Below, in pieces: positions 1 to 12,494 of a DNA stretch of 64,000 nucleotides. The position numbers and the translations under genes were made by a program. The notes below the pieces were generated by a model, which was not told the DNA's origin, did no database searches, and saw nothing but the letters and a program-made list of their open reading frames with translations. The stretch's first letter is position 1. The number at the start of each line of letters is the position of its first letter. Source of the stretch: Perilla frutescens (taxonomy: Eukaryota; Streptophyta; Magnoliopsida; Lamiales; Lamiaceae); contig BRKX01000017.1 of NCBI GenBank assembly GCA_026008535.1, positions 9,874,501 to 9,938,500 on the forward strand, in the 5' to 3' direction.

Positions 1-462
1 CTCTACCTTACGTTCCCAATCAAGATAGATATCGGGATCGTGAAGGCCTTCAAACTCCGGGATGCTCGTTTTGATGTTATTGAGCATGCGGTCTTCTCCA
101 TAGTCATCACGCCTCTGTCGGCGTCCATGATCAGTATCAGCTGTGTTCTCATCGAAATACTCCTCCTCGAGCTCATTCTGTCACTGGTTTTGTCGAGCTG
201 GTCCTCGAACTACCTGAGTAATGGTCGGTGTGATCTTAGTGCGTTCAATGGCATGCACTAAGCTATCAAGTTTGTCAGACAGGGCCTGGTGCTGCCTCTG
301 GAAGTGTTTTGAGAGTGCCTGAAAATGATACTTAGGATCCCATTGTGCGGGTGGATCCGAAGTAGACTCCATGGGAGCTTTGGACGGATCTCAGGATGGG
401 TCCAAAGGTGGCGTGTCGGCTGGGGGAGTCTGGGATGACTCAGAATGGTTACCTTTCTTCAT
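1..462 (-). pseudogene. Ty3/gypsy chromovirus gag, N-terminal part, runs off the left edge
   Basis: On the minus strand an ATG at 462 opens a frame starting MKKGNHSESSQTPP. It continues, after one in-frame TGA near residue 24, through MESTSDPPAQWDPKYHF and reaches the window edge with IPEFEGLHDPDIYLDWERKV. The last motif (IP-F-G-DP-YL-WE-KV) is the usual start of the capsid-like domain in plant chromovirus Gag proteins. Gag packages the element RNA into virus-like particles in the cytoplasm. The gene follows a leader and an LTR at 1279-2180 on the same strand, as expected for the 5' part of an element. A second in-frame TGA lies near 180, so the copy is probably inactive. The family call is fairly safe; the subfamily is not settled. 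Confidence 0.6.
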
Positions 463-1260
463 GATACCTACAAAATGAACAAACGTAAAAGAAAACAAGG
501 TAGGACCTCACAATCTCACGTCACCCGTTTGTTTTCACTCTTGATTTTACCACTCGTGTATCACTCAATATATGGGTGCACAGTGTGTGAGAATCGTGTG
601 TATGGAATGGAGGGAAGTCGGCGGTCTTGTGTAGAGGGAGGACGGGAATGCTATTCTCGGAACACGGATGAATTTGGTATGTATGGATGAGATACGGGTT
701 GAGTGTGTGTATGGAAGGGGCTGCCGATTTGGGGTATGGGAGTAGGGGTGGTCGAATGGTATGGGGAGAAAAGGAAAGAAAAGGAAAGAAATAGAATGGA
801 TAAGGAAAGAAGAAAGAGATAAGGTAAGTAGGGAATTTGGATATGTATCAATCTATGTGACACAATCTAAATACCTTAATTAGCCTAGACTCTAGAAGGA
901 AAGAACCAAAAATAAAATAAGATATCTAAGGTAGTTACCAAAATCAAAACAAACTAAGAAGGAAATTTCCTAAAAGAAAGAGAATCTAAAAGGAAATAAC
1001 CAATTATGGATTTGTACCCAAAAGGAAGGTACCAAAAATAAAATAAACACAAAAGGAAACAATGAATTACTTCTCTTTTTTTTTTTTTTTTGAATTTTCA
1101 GATTTTTTTTTATCCGACTTTTTTTTTGTACGATCTGTTTTCTCTTTTTTTTTATATCAATGAACAATATGAAAAATAAATTACAACTCGATAGAACTTA
1201 AAAACAAAATAAACGGGACAATTAAACGAGTATGGAACCACGAACGATATAAACCGACGT
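463..1260 (-). other. Untranslated leader between LTR and gag
   Basis: About 800 bases separate the primer binding site from the gag start. I see no coding potential. The stretch is purine-rich, with runs of T (1075-1091) and GGAAAG-type repeats near 770-810. A long leader like this is normal for gypsy elements. Confidence 0.4.
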
Positions 1261-1274
1261 GGCTCTTGATACAA
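1261..1274 (-). promoter_or_regulatory. Primer binding site, initiator-Met tRNA type (degenerate)
   Basis: Read on the minus strand, TTGTATCAAGAGCC lies just inside the LTR end. It resembles the initiator-Met tRNA complement TGGTATCAGAGCC, with one substitution and one extra base. It would prime reverse transcription of the minus-strand element. Confidence 0.5.
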
Positions 1275-1278
1275 TTTA

Positions 1279-2180
1279 TGATGTGACCCGGGGCTAAATC
1301 ACACGACGAGACACAAAAGACGCGGAAGCTAGGAAAGAAACTACGTCGGTAAAGAAAGGATTCTATACTCGAATAACTAGACGACTAAGACGTAACTAAA
1401 ATACCTAGACAATATCACACAAAATAACACAAATCCAAACAATGGTAGGGCTGTTTTGGGCGATATTATGGACGAGAGGGATTATGGTGTTTTCAACGTG
1501 AGGTTTGGGTGAAGAAGGGCTAGAGTAGATAGGGTATGATAGAGATGAAATGGACTTACGGATTAGACGAACGATGATGGACTGAACTCGATCAAGGGCT
1601 GGAATGGAACGGACGTTGATGAGGCTTGGATGACGTCGAACGACGATAGTGGACAGTGTAAAGTCGATGTGAATTACAACCCGAAAGTTGCCTTGAATCT
1701 CGAATGTACACAAGGCCAAATTCTTTAAGTTGCTCTTCGATAGCGAGTTTCCGACGATCCCTCGAACGTGGACGGCGAATTCCCTTTGTAAAACTTAGAG
1801 ATGCTAATTCTAAGAGTATGAATTTAAATGATCTAAACTCACAAAGATTAAATGGGGTTGAGACAATATTGAAAGCAAAGCTTAAATTATCAAATATGGT
1901 CTAAAGTAACAATGAAATATGGATCCCCTATTTATAATAGGTGGATCGAAAATCCAAGAGGGAAGGCCGAAAATATTAAGGCCAAAACAAACTAGACTAG
2001 AACTAGGAAACTTCCTAAACTAGAATCCTATTTAAGGTAGAACTTGTAGATCTTGCCTTATCTAAAATCCTAGTCAAATCTATATCCAAATAACCGAAAA
2101 TCTCAACTAAATAATTAAAAATTTGATTGAAAATCTATAGCATAATTAAATAAAATAAAATACTATAGTCTAATAATTCA
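1279..2180 (-). repeat. LTR of the minus-strand chromovirus (~902 bp)
   Basis: On the minus strand this block begins TGAATTATTAG and ends GGTCACATCA, giving TGA...TCA termini. A purine tract TTAAGGGGAA lies immediately before it and a Met-type primer binding site immediately after. A TATAAATA box at 1929-1936 (-) would be the element promoter. Because pol-like sequence lies upstream (2282-2461) and gag lies downstream, this LTR could be the 3' LTR of one element and the 5' LTR of the next, or a junction between elements. A second LTR copy is not in the window, so the borders are inferred from motifs only. Confidence 0.55.
1929..1936 (-). promoter_or_regulatory. TATA box within the LTR
   Basis: On the minus strand, TATAAATA sits in the context CCTATTATAAATAGGGGATC, roughly in the first third of the LTR. 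This is the usual place for the U3 promoter. Confidence 0.45.
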
Positions 2181-2190
2181 TTCCCCTTAA
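2181..2190 (-). promoter_or_regulatory. Polypurine tract
   Basis: Minus-strand TTAAGGGGAA abuts the inferred LTR start at 2180. This is the expected priming site for plus-strand DNA synthesis. Confidence 0.45.
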
Positions 2191-2281
2191 TTGGATCATT
2201 AAGGGCCGATCAATTGGGCTTGTCACGCATGCACGTCCAACTCGGGCTGAATAACACATGCACACGTACACGCCTTCTTCT

Positions 2282-2461
2282 TCATGCACACACGTTCACA
2301 TCTTCATCTCCATCTTCAAATGTCAACAATGTCATCATCTTCAAGTTTCCTTGCACTCCGTCTTCAACTTCGAACTTCTTGCGAATCGTAGCTTGCAAAT
2401 ATTCTTGCAACTTCTTAGCTCGTAGTCTTGTGACGGGTCCTTTGAATTGCAGCTCGTAGAT
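2282..2461 (-). pseudogene. C-terminal tail of a gypsy polyprotein
   Basis: The minus-strand frame reads GPVTRLRAKKLQEYL and runs to a stop at 2282. The motif GP-TR-RAKKLQE is a common C-terminal signature of plant Ty3/gypsy polyproteins, just before the 3' LTR. The fragment lies about 100 bp upstream of the LTR at 2180, which fits. It is only about 60 codons long, and upstream it joins unrelated Tekay-type integrase sequence. Confidence 0.45.
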
Positions 2462-2483
2462 AAATAATATCTTTTACATAAAT

Positions 2484-2785
2484 CTATGTTGATTTGCTTA
2501 ACTCTGTTGTTGTTTTGATCATCACGAACTGTGCTGATTTCGTCAATTGATCTATAATTACCCAAACTGTTGAGTTTCCTTTCATTGATCGCGGTACGCC
2601 TACCATAAAATCCATCGTTATATGCTCTCATTTCCACTCTAGAATTTCCAACGGCTGCAATAAATCTGAAGGTCGTTGATATACGACTTTTACTTGATGA
2701 CATGCTACACATCTCTATACAAACGCTACTATCTCTCTTTTCATATTATTCTACCAGAAATATGTTTTCAAGTCCTACAAGGACC
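2484..2785 (-). pseudogene. Tekay/Del-type gypsy integrase fragment
   Basis: The minus-strand frame gives DLKTYFW, NNMKREI, CVACHQVK, YQRPSDLLQPL, EHITMDF and GNSTVWVIIDQLTKSA. These belong to the zinc-binding and first catalytic part of a Tekay/Del chromovirus integrase; the D of ITMDF is the first catalytic aspartate. Three in-frame stops replace residues that are normally W, Q and W. The fragment begins and ends abruptly. It may be what is left of the element whose LTR is at 6815-9101, since both are on the minus strand. Confidence 0.65.
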
Positions 2786-5700
2786 AATAAAATAACTTCC
2801 AGAATTAATCTAATATTTACTTTAATTTAACGGAAGCTTAATTCATTTCACTTCGACTAGGAAAGTGTAATATTCATGTTCAAAACCTAACATGACTCAA
2901 TAGTAGGTTCTTAATATACTTTTCACTTAACTTGAAACAATTCTGACAAAATAAATGAAACAACTTAAAACAGGGCAGCAACTTTGAAAAATCATAGGAA
3001 ATTCAAATCAAATCTGATTGAGACATGGTCAATGGCCATGCGTCCGCTACAAAGGGACCTACAGTCGACCAGAAGGAGTCGGAGACAAATTCTGATTACC
3101 CTGGCCTGAAATCGGCCGAAAAGACAATTGTAACTATTTACCCGAACAGATTAATCAACAAAAATTTTGAGTCTCGCTCAAGCTCGATACTCAATAGATT
3201 ACCGATCAAGAATACAATTTTTCATAGTATGGAAGATAAGGATTTTAATGAAATAAATGGGTTAATAATAAAATGACTACAATAACCAGAAATGATTAAG
3301 GAATATATCATTTTCAATATAGATGAAATTTGCAAGAAAAGAGTGTGGTTTTAGGAAAAATTACAGCTTGGATTTAGAGAACCAAATGATATATGATCTT
3401 AGATTGGACACAAGAGATTGGAAGACTACAAGGAGGAGTTATTATACACCAAAAATCAAGGCCATATATTGAAGGAATCAATGGAAAACAGCCTCCAAAG
3501 TTGTACTCATAACACAATGATTGATGTGGCAGATTTTGACGAGTCAATTTGTGATGTGTCTTTGATAGACCAAATGATATCAAATTGATGATCCGAGACT
3601 TGTTATGAAAACCTTGAAGTGCTAGGTTTACAATGACGTAAACCTCGAGGAAAGAAAATTACTAGATCAATGGAAAAAGATGGAGTGGGACTGCGACACA
3701 ACTTGATGACTAGCAACACCATTGAGGTTCTTGGCCCATTTTCCCAACTATTCGAGCACCGGATTGAAATGACATCAAAAGAAATTTTGTTCTACTATGC
3801 AAAAGAAATGTGTGTATAAAGTTTTAGAATTTCTCAACTGATTCTATTCCCAAGAGATTGAAAGAAAAATGGCTTTTTGGGAAGGAGATGGCTAAGATGA
3901 TCGAGGGAAAAGATAAATGAGTGATGCTTCATTATGATTGCTCATTATTTTCATGGCTGAGGATGTTTAGCTGCCCACCCTTGACATTTGTGGTGACACA
4001 AGAAGCAAGATAAGGTTGAATGGTGGCAATTAATTTATGATGTATTTTAATATATGGTATTGTGTTGAAATAGAGAATGAATAAAATTCTATTGAAAAAT
4101 CAAATGAACTCCATTTTAATGAAATTAGGAATCACGCGATTATGGAAATATTTGTGACTCCTAGTCAAAGACGAAACCAATTTGGAGTTAGACATAATGG
4201 TAGAATTTTTAAGGATGAAAAGATGGTCTTTCAATAATTAGGACATATAAGATTCAATAAATGTCCAAATGACGAATGGAAAAGATTTATGGAAATGTCT
4301 TGTTACAAGGAACAAGATAGGTGATCAAGAAAAATTTAGAGAGAAACATGATTTTAAGAATAGAATTCAGTCAACTTTGGGAGTCATTATATTTTCTTTA
4401 TGTTTAGAATCTTCAAAAATCATTTCAAAGCATCCTATAATCAACACATGTTTCCTATAAGGTTGAAGTAATTCACAGATTTATTTTGGAGTAGGGTGTT
4501 GATTAAAAAGAGAAATGAATTTGGTAACATAAAATAATGGAAAGGGATCAAGAACAGTATGATACAAAGCCTATAGATCCAAGAATAGGTTATGCCTTTC
4601 GGAAAATTAGGAAGCACAAATTATGTAGCTAGAGAAAATCTCATTCTAATAACAACTTATAAGAAGGAAAGTGAACCTAGAATAAATCAAGATACTCATT
4701 CATAGATGAAGAAAACAATAAACTGATACCGTTAAGAAAATAGACCTCTTCATAGTCCAAAAGAAAATCAACAAAGTCATATTCATAGGACGGAATAAAC
4801 AAATAACAACTAGACCCCTTCACAAGTCGATTGAAAGCAAATAGAAATGAACAGATAAATAAGTAAGACCCATCCATAGATCGATACTTAAGGTAATGGA
4901 GAATAGCTCAAAAGAAAGGGGGCTTCGTCCCCTTAACTATCAAAGGAACAAAGTTCAATCAACATACTCGATCGAAGTATACAGAGTTGAATAGAAGCTA
5001 GGTAAATAAGAAAAAAAAATAACAAACTTAGAGCACTTATCAGAAGGACTTATATCATGAAAGTCTTACTTCAACCCATAGCATCAACAAATCATCACAC
5101 CTTGTTTCCAGTGTGCTTTTCTCATCGCAGATAGATAATTGTAGGACATCCTTTTAGCTTGTGTTCTTATCAAAGAAATCTTCTTAAAGTATGCATCCTT
5201 TATTTTGTATCGTTTGTTTGATTTGGTCATTCGTTTGTGTGTGAAGTTCAATTTCATATTCATAGCTTTCTGACAGAATGTCGATGTGAATCACGTTTCT
5301 CGATCTGACGTGATTGAGATAAGAATTCCACATAGGTTTACCATAACTTATACATATAGCTATGCTAGTTTGTTCGACTCTATCTCTATCTTGATTGATA
5401 TGATATGTTGTTGCCCATGAAAATCTCTTATTCTACTATAAAATATTCGAGTATTTTTTTTGCCCCTTTTCTACTCATAGCACATGCTATCTCCTTAGCT
5501 CCTCCAAGGTGGTAGATTTTAATCTCTTCTTGCATGTAACATCAGGATAGACTCATCAGAAGAAGACAACATTCTAGATCTACAAAAGGTGCCAAGTTCA
5601 TCTAACAACAAATTACCAAACTTGACCCGACAATATTGCACAATCGTCTATAGTCATCGTACGTTCAGCATCATCCATCTGCTCATTGCTCAGCGGCTTC

Positions 5701-6795
5701 CAATGATAAAGTTCGAACATAATGTATGCAAAAGGCATCAGTAACAACTTCAAATGATGGCGCCAAAGTCCATGAATACGTTATCGCTTGTTGTGTAAAC
5801 TTTATAACCTCATCTCATATGTAGGTATAAAAGGCGGTGATCAATCTATCTCAATATTTCACTCAAATGATAATTCTGACGTTAAACCTTGTTTGTAGCA
5901 GCCATCATCATCTAGTATATATCCACGAAAATTCACAGTCTCCACATAGATTGTTGAGTTACATTTTTTTTAAAATATTTCGATGCTTAATGTGTCCATC
6001 TTTCTAACAACAACGTAAATTCTTGGTCAACCTTAATACAACCTCAATCTTGAGACCTCTTCTAATCAGATGTTGACTTCTACAAAGTAAGTTATTTTCC
6101 TAATGAAGTCCAACACTGAATTGATTGCTTTCTTGGTATATATATGAAATCTCGCAATTTTCTCATCGTGATATACATGTGGCAGTTCTTTTGAGCCATA
6201 AGTTTATGTTCGGTCATCAAAATGAAACACCTCCTCAGTCAAACTATGTTCTTAGCAATCTCGTAAGTGTTTACAAGTCCAGCCTAAGTTCAATGACTAT
6301 AGGCTAAGTTCATCTTACATTCTCAAGCTTTCAAGTTCTTATACTCCTTCTAGAGTATACAAATCAACATTATGCATTCCGCATATTCCCAACATCACAA
6401 GTATGCACAAGACATAGATAACACAAGGTCATACATATATGTAATCAACATTGTTTTTAGCCAGAAATCGGTATGCTCACATGCATATTTTAAAACCAAT
6501 ATGCTATCATCATAGCAACAGAGTACGCAATCAGTGTAGTTAATCTCAGTATGCAATCAGCATAGAAATCAATCTTTCGAGGAATTCCCATCAACATGGC
6601 GAATCCTAATCTTTTGTTTTCAGAGAAACATAGTATTCAACATTGATGTAAACTTTTAAAACTAATATCCGCATAAAAACATGCGTACCTTTTAGGTTGT
6701 TGCATGAGTGATAAGCTGAGGGCTTATATAATATCTCACACGGGAATTTAATAAAAATGAATTAAGTTGACCCAGCAGGTCTGCAGAGTTGCAAA
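2786..6795. other. 4 kb without a recognisable gene; degraded repeat DNA
   Basis: No frame here is convincing. Short minus-strand stretches look like old coding sequence full of stops, for example LYHWKPLSNEQMDDAERT near 5640-5710. The stretch lies between a minus-strand primer binding site (6796-6811) and a minus-strand integrase fragment. It is therefore probably the eroded interior of a Tekay-type element plus later insertions (inference). Confidence 0.35.
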
Positions 6796-6811
6796 CCTGG
6801 CTCTGATACCA
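6796..6811 (-). promoter_or_regulatory. Primer binding site, initiator-Met tRNA type
   Basis: On the minus strand TGGTATCAGAGCCAGG is a perfect match to the usual plant initiator-Met primer binding site. It lies three bases inside the LTR end at 6815. Confidence 0.75.
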
Positions 6812-8655
6812 CTTTGTAGCGCCCCGATCCCGAAAGATCGTGGAAATGGACGCCACGGGGGTTGGAATTAAGAAGCGGGAAAGAAAGGGGGTAACCAAAT
6901 CAATGAGAACTCAACAGAAGACTCAAAACAACCAAACTTGCTTTATAATATAACATATACTTATCCATAACGCTATGACTAGAGTTCTTAGCGTTTAACA
7001 AAGGAATATTACAAGTGTGGAAGCTCCATTATTAACAGGATACTTAACAAAAAGAGACAGTGAGAAATAGGTAAATAACAAAAGCCCATGTCTCAGCATC
7101 GTCACGTCCACGCGCCAGCCTACTAACCTGAAAATGTTTGGAAATATTTGGGCTGAGTACTAATGCACTCAATGGGCAAGTTTTCACAATTCAAGTTATG
7201 CAAATCATTTTGTTAAAGTAATCTATCTGTGTTCATGTAGGTAGTGAAGCTTATGAGGTTTTAAATGTTGGAAGTAACCTAAGTTCACCAAAACATTTTC
7301 TCGTGAAGCGCTTAAGAGTATAACTCGTCACTGCCCGCAACCCGAACTACATCACCAGTGCATAAAGTTGAGTATGGCCATAGTATACCCAATGAGTGTA
7401 ACCAATAAGTGTTTCATTTTAGTCTTATCGATAAGGAGTAAGGCAGGACAATAATGTATGCATACTGTAGCTACTCACAGTGACACATCGCTGGTTTATG
7501 AGACTCCTACAACATACAGTTGCACGTAAATATTTAACACAGATAGTCACATATGCAATTTTAGCAAATCAGAGCTTAATAACTCGAAAGATAGAATTTG
7601 GAAAGATATAGTATAGCCCACCTGGATGTCAGATCTGTAAGACAGGTAAGCTTTCAATCTCTGAGTTGGTCTTGCTCAAGTTCTGTTATCTCTTCTAGGC
7701 CTACAACCAGTCTTGACTTAGTTAACTAAATGGCCTATCAAAATTAAATTTCGAAGCTCCTAAGTAAAAATTACTTAATTAACTGTAAATTATAAAATAT
7801 TTCAAGAATACCAATATTGCTAATTAGTCGAGTTATACCATATAAATTCAAAGTATAGATTTTGACCACCTATTAAACAAAGGGATTATAACATATTTCC
7901 ACAAGATAAAAATAATTGAGTCTATTGATCTCTATTTATATTTTAAACAATTTCCTTACTTAGCAATTATATATTGTTACAAAAGCAAGCATCAATTTTT
8001 AAATAATTAATTGATTAACATAAAACAAAATTCATTGACTATTATTATTATTATGAACTAAGCCTATTATATAACCTAGACACACGAAACATAAAAAGAT
8101 ATTTAATCTTATAATTTCGAAATTAAATCAAATGAATCATGTCTTTTGAATTGTAAACTAATTATGAATACACCCGTGTGCATGTATATAAACTCAACAA
8201 GTTTCACCTAAATCACTAAAAATCTAGTTTAGACATCCCTTAATTAAAGAAGATGAAGATTAATATAGCAAGATGAATAAAATAATTTTAGCCAAGATCC
8301 TAAAACAAAACATATTATTCTTCACTCATTAAAATTTTACTAATTTTAAATATTAAACATTAAATTTATAGAGAAATAAAGAGATAACAAGGATAAAATT
8401 ACTAACCTTCCACTGCTAACCCTCCTCAATATTTATACAAATTAATTTTTGGTGTGATCTATTTTTCTCGTTGATTATGAATGGATGCAAGAGATGGTTC
8501 AACCTAAATACTTTAAAGACAATCTATACTAATATATAAATTCATTATTTTAATTTTAAAAGGACACGTGTAGTTATAATATAATGTATGGACTAAAATT
8601 CTTCCACGTATCAATTCTAATTGCTTACGTGAGCTAAGTTTGAAGATTCATTAAC

Positions 8656-8656
<1 letters not shown>

Positions 8657-8719
<63 letters not shown>
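8657..8719. repeat. (ATT)n microsatellite
   Basis: About 21 uninterrupted ATT units lie inside the Tekay LTR. The run encodes a spurious poly-isoleucine frame. Confidence 0.95.
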
Positions 8720-8721
<2 letters not shown>

Positions 8722-8771
8722 GTGTCCACATTAATCTAAATAGTATATAATGAGAACTAGTAGTATGTACG

Positions 8772-8796
8772 ACACACACACACACACACACACACA
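8772..8796. repeat. (AC)n microsatellite
   Basis: About 12 AC units inside the same LTR. Confidence 0.9.
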
Positions 8797-9101
8797 TATA
8801 TCTAAAGCTATATGCACTTAATAATTTTAATTCTACCATTACATACAACTAACTCTATATCTAAAGTTCTAATTAAAAATAAATAAAAATAAAAAAAATA
8901 TCAAAGCATCTCTAACCCACTCAATAGGCACTCTTACCTAAAGATCGGGATATACAAGGATCTATTTTCTTTCTTAGCTTTATCCTTAAGGTAGCATAGA
9001 CTATTATTATAATACTGAAAAGTTTTGAATATTACACTTATTCTAATTATTATATTTATATTCTTAATTAAATTTAGATAATAAAATTTTGGGGTATTAC
9101 A

Positions 9102-11516
9102 ATGCATTATTTTCTTTTCTATAAAATACACTCCATCTTCACCTGAGCTCGCAAGCTAGGCCATCCTTCTGCGCATCTTTGTTAATCCTACTATTTATCC
9201 ACTCTCATAATCGCAAATCTTCACAATATTTTTGCCTACAAACTAAGATGGCTTGTATCACGAAAAGATCAACCAACAGATGAATTAATCCACCACACAC
9301 ATAAATCAAAGCATGCATACACACACACACACACATACACAAGATGCGAAGAAACGGAAAGAACTGATTCCCATCGTGAGAACGCTGACAAACATATACA
9401 CCGATGACACCATGTGCAAGTACATCAAGATGTTGCATGGAGAAGATCAATTAAGATGTAGGCGTCGTTGAGATCGGCCACAACGCAGAGACTGGATTCA
9501 TGTGGCCGAAGTAGAAGAAGATCAGTAATACACTTTTATTCTGCAAAATTACAGTCGACATCTGTAGAAGAATCTGAAGATCGATTTGGAAGAAAAATGG
9601 ATAATAACTAATTGGTTGGGATTATTGTAGAGAACGATTTTATATATGTAGATAATTCAGGGGAGTTAAAAAGAAGTTATTCATTTGGACGGTTTTCTGC
9701 ATGATTTTTAATTAATGCACAATTAAAAAGAAGTTATATATGTGCACGATTTTTTGAAACTAATGGTTAAATAGTGTACATTGTATAAATAGATATAAAT
9801 TGGCGCTAAATTTGAATAGAATAGAAACTGTGTTTTTATATATTTATAGATATGTTGGCTTAGTATAATATTATTTTATTTTAACATTGTACAATGCTTT
9901 TTTAAGATTTTATAATGTTGTTTTATGTGATGTGTTAAGGGGTATATTTTATTTTGTTGGAAGAATTTTTTGGTTTTGTAAATTCTAGTAGTTTAATGTT
10001 TGTTTTAATGAAGAACATTAAGGGGATAAATGATTATTAACCACACATAAAGGGGACTATGAGAATTCATGTAGGGACAACATAAATGTTGCATAGTGAA
10101 TGTAAGGGCGAATGCTATTTATGTCTTTTGTATATGTTCATTTAATTTTTGTAGTACTTTTATTGAAAGTTTACGTAAGTTAATAAATATTTTTTGGACA
10201 TCGCATAAATGAATACTAAGTTTGTATGTGGATTGGATGTTGGCCTAATATAATTTTGTGTTGTTTTGACTAATGCTATTTATGCCATTTACTTTTCCTT
10301 TTTTAAATTTTATAGTGCTTTTCTTGATTTTTTTTATTGCTTAAGAATGATTATGGAGTGGTAATCTACATACATAACTCAATTCACAATAGTTTTAATG
10401 AATGTTATTTATAATTTTTGTATTACTTTCTTTCAGCTTTTATATCACTATTATTGATTCATGGTAGTTATAGATAATTTTGATGATTGCTTTTTAGTAA
10501 TTTCGCATATATACTTTTTTGCACTATATATGTTAAAATGGTTATGTCTATATGTTAAAATGGTAATGGAGACATAACGAAAAAGAGGTGTGAATGCTAA
10601 GAAGCACTATATCACAAAAAACCATTGTGACCTTGGTCGGACATACCATGAAACTTTAGGTCAAATTCATTTTTGGATCACTTTTTTTGGAGTTAATCTG
10701 ACCTTCTTTCCTATGCATTTTTTAGGGCTTTCGGGTATGCCACGTCGCATTCCAGATTATCTCATATGCCCCCGAAGATAGATTGTTACGGGCTATACTC
10801 GGCATTAAGATATCTACCTTAAAAAAACGTGTTTAAAACTACCTATAGGTGGTGGGCCAGGGTATTGATGTGAGGTGGATCCAGAAAAAAGTAGTTATAA
10901 TCCATAAATGATTCGTGTATATATTTCACAGAAACGTAAAATCAAAGTAAAGGGTAAACGAAACCTTAAATAAAAGCACCATAGAAATATAAAAAAAATT
11001 ATGAAAATGATAAATAACATTTGTATATGCCTGAATTGAAAAACTGAATAATTATTATATAGGGAAAAAATATTACAAAACAAATGTGTTTGGTAAACGA
11101 AAACTTACAATAAATATAGTATATAAATTAAAAAAAAGGCATTATAAAAAATAAAAAAAATCAATCGCATACGTCTAAATTGAACATCGTAACTATTATT
11201 CTACAATAAAAAATAAAATATTACATTACAAGATTGCAAAGTTGAATTGGTTTTCCTTACACTGTAACTTAAGTGATCAAAATATATAACAAAATTTTCT
11301 ATTTTCGTAATTGATTATTCTATAACAAAAAAAAAACTTTGAAAAAAAATGTTATAATTATGAAAAATGAAATTTAAGCTTCATTTTGATTCTCTGTATT
11401 TGATGTGGTAAATAGTTATTCAATTGTGTTTCGATTATGAACGTCGATCGTGTTTTGAATTAAAAAAAATGCACCATTGATGGAGGCAAAGCAAAAGGCA
11501 TGAAATATGAAAAAAA
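9102..11516. other. 2.4 kb AT-rich interval, no gene seen
   Basis: There is a short (CA)n run near 9318-9334 and repeated phrases such as ATGCTATTTATG at 10111 and 10275. Two diverged copies of a ~110 bp AT-rich unit containing GGTAAACGAAA lie at about 10950-11220. No credible reading frame is present. The missing left end of Harbinger-1 should lie here or have been deleted. Confidence 0.4.
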
Positions 11517-11517
11517 A

Positions 11518-12494
11518 TTATTTATATACTAATTGATGAAACTGCATGATTCTTGTTTCATTGCAATTTTTTTTTTGGGAACGAGGATCATGGATTGTTT
11601 GCACAAGGGTGGACCATTTTGGATATATTCCATCAGTTAAATAGTATCCCTTATTATACTTTTTTCCTTGTATGACATAATGTGCAGATGGGGCGATACC
11701 TCGAGCAAGATCATCAAATAGATGAGATTGTTCCAATACATTGATATCATTATTGGAATCTGCCATATCCAAAGATCATAATTAGCAACAATTTCAAGAA
11801 TAATACTTGGACTTCCACTACGACTTGCATATTGTCCTGCCCAAGTAGTTGGATAATTTTTCCACTTTCAATGCATGCAATTTAGACTACCTAACATTCT
11901 TGGGAATCCACGTTTTTTACCAATAAAAAGTAGTCTAGCAACAGAACTAGCAGAGTAGCAGTAGGGGATCTTAGATTTTGATTAGCAAATATCCACAATT
12001 GCACGACAAAACCTCTTGACACATTCAAGGGTAGTGGACTGACCAATATTAATGTACTCATCAACAACATCTGTTGGCATTGCATACGCCAATATCCGAA
12101 AGACAGTTGTAACTTTTTGAAGTGTAGACAAACTACATCTCCAAGCTGCATTACTTCGCTGCACAAAGTAACAATCATGATTTTTGACAGCATCAACAAT
12201 ACGAAGAAATAAATTTTGAGACATTAGAAAATGCCTATGAAACATATTTTCAGAATATGTTGGATTTTTAGAAAAATAATCATTGAAAAGGCGTTGAGCA
12301 GCTCCTTCTCGATCACGATGGATTGTTCTATGACCAAAAACAGAGTCTCTATGGACAGGTGTGGTATTTTGGTTATTGAGAATTGATGCTAGAAGATGAT
12401 TGTTGGTGGAAATTTGTTGGAGTATAATTTGATCAATATCATAGCTATTTTACCAAATTTTCAAGATCATCGTCAGATGAGCTTGGAGATCCAT
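11518..12494 (-). pseudogene. PIF/Harbinger transposase (DDE_Tnp_4 / HARBI1-like), Harbinger-1
   Basis: A minus-strand ATG at 12494 begins the usual Ser/Asp-rich N terminus. Then come HRDREGAAQRLFNDYF, a helical region (FHRHFLMSQNLFLRIVDAV; LQKVTTVFRILAYAMPTDVV), and the catalytic core with SNNDINVLEQS (second Asp) and KGYYLTDGIYPKWSTLVQT. The first catalytic position reads SLNCMH where SLDCMHW is expected, so Asp has become Asn. About 12 or more bases are missing before SNNDINV, causing a frameshift. The reading frame ends soon after DPRSQKK, so the third catalytic residue (E of the usual KDVERAFG) is absent. The gene is dead. It diverges from ORF1 at 12781, the usual Harbinger layout. Confidence 0.85.

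Larger units (their letters stand above)
6815..9101 (-). repeat. Tekay/Del-type LTR, ~2.29 kb
   Basis: Read on the minus strand it starts TGTAATACCCCAAAATTTTA and ends GATCGGGGCGCTACA. Both termini are typical of plant Tekay/Del LTRs and form TGTA...TACA. A perfect Met primer binding site follows inside. The interior has features often seen in such LTRs, such as the GGGCTGAGTACTAATGCACT stretch near 7150. Microsatellites (ATT and AC) sit near 8660-8800. The element body should extend left, but only degraded sequence is found, and no second LTR is visible. Confidence 0.7.

Noticed and set aside
3025..3276. 83-aa frame starting MVNGHASATKG.
   Set aside because: No family resemblance, and it lies in degraded repeat DNA between gypsy fragments.
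4677..5710. Minus-strand pieces that look like old coding sequence (LYHWKPLSNEQMDDAERT; NRLVKGSSCYLFIPSYEYD).
   Set aside because: Too many stops and no family could be named with confidence.
8522..8560. Another Helitron-like start (TCTATACTAATATATAAA).
   Set aside because: It lies within the Tekay LTR and no matching 3' end was found.
8651..8848. Open frame rich in Ile and Cys/Val.
   Set aside because: It is a translation of (ATT)n and (AC)n microsatellites.
8904..8935. Harbinger-like terminus (AAGCATCTCTAACCCACTC) considered as the left end of Harbinger-1.
   Set aside because: It lies inside the Tekay LTR, whose own terminus follows at 9101, so it cannot be the left end of an element spanning that border.
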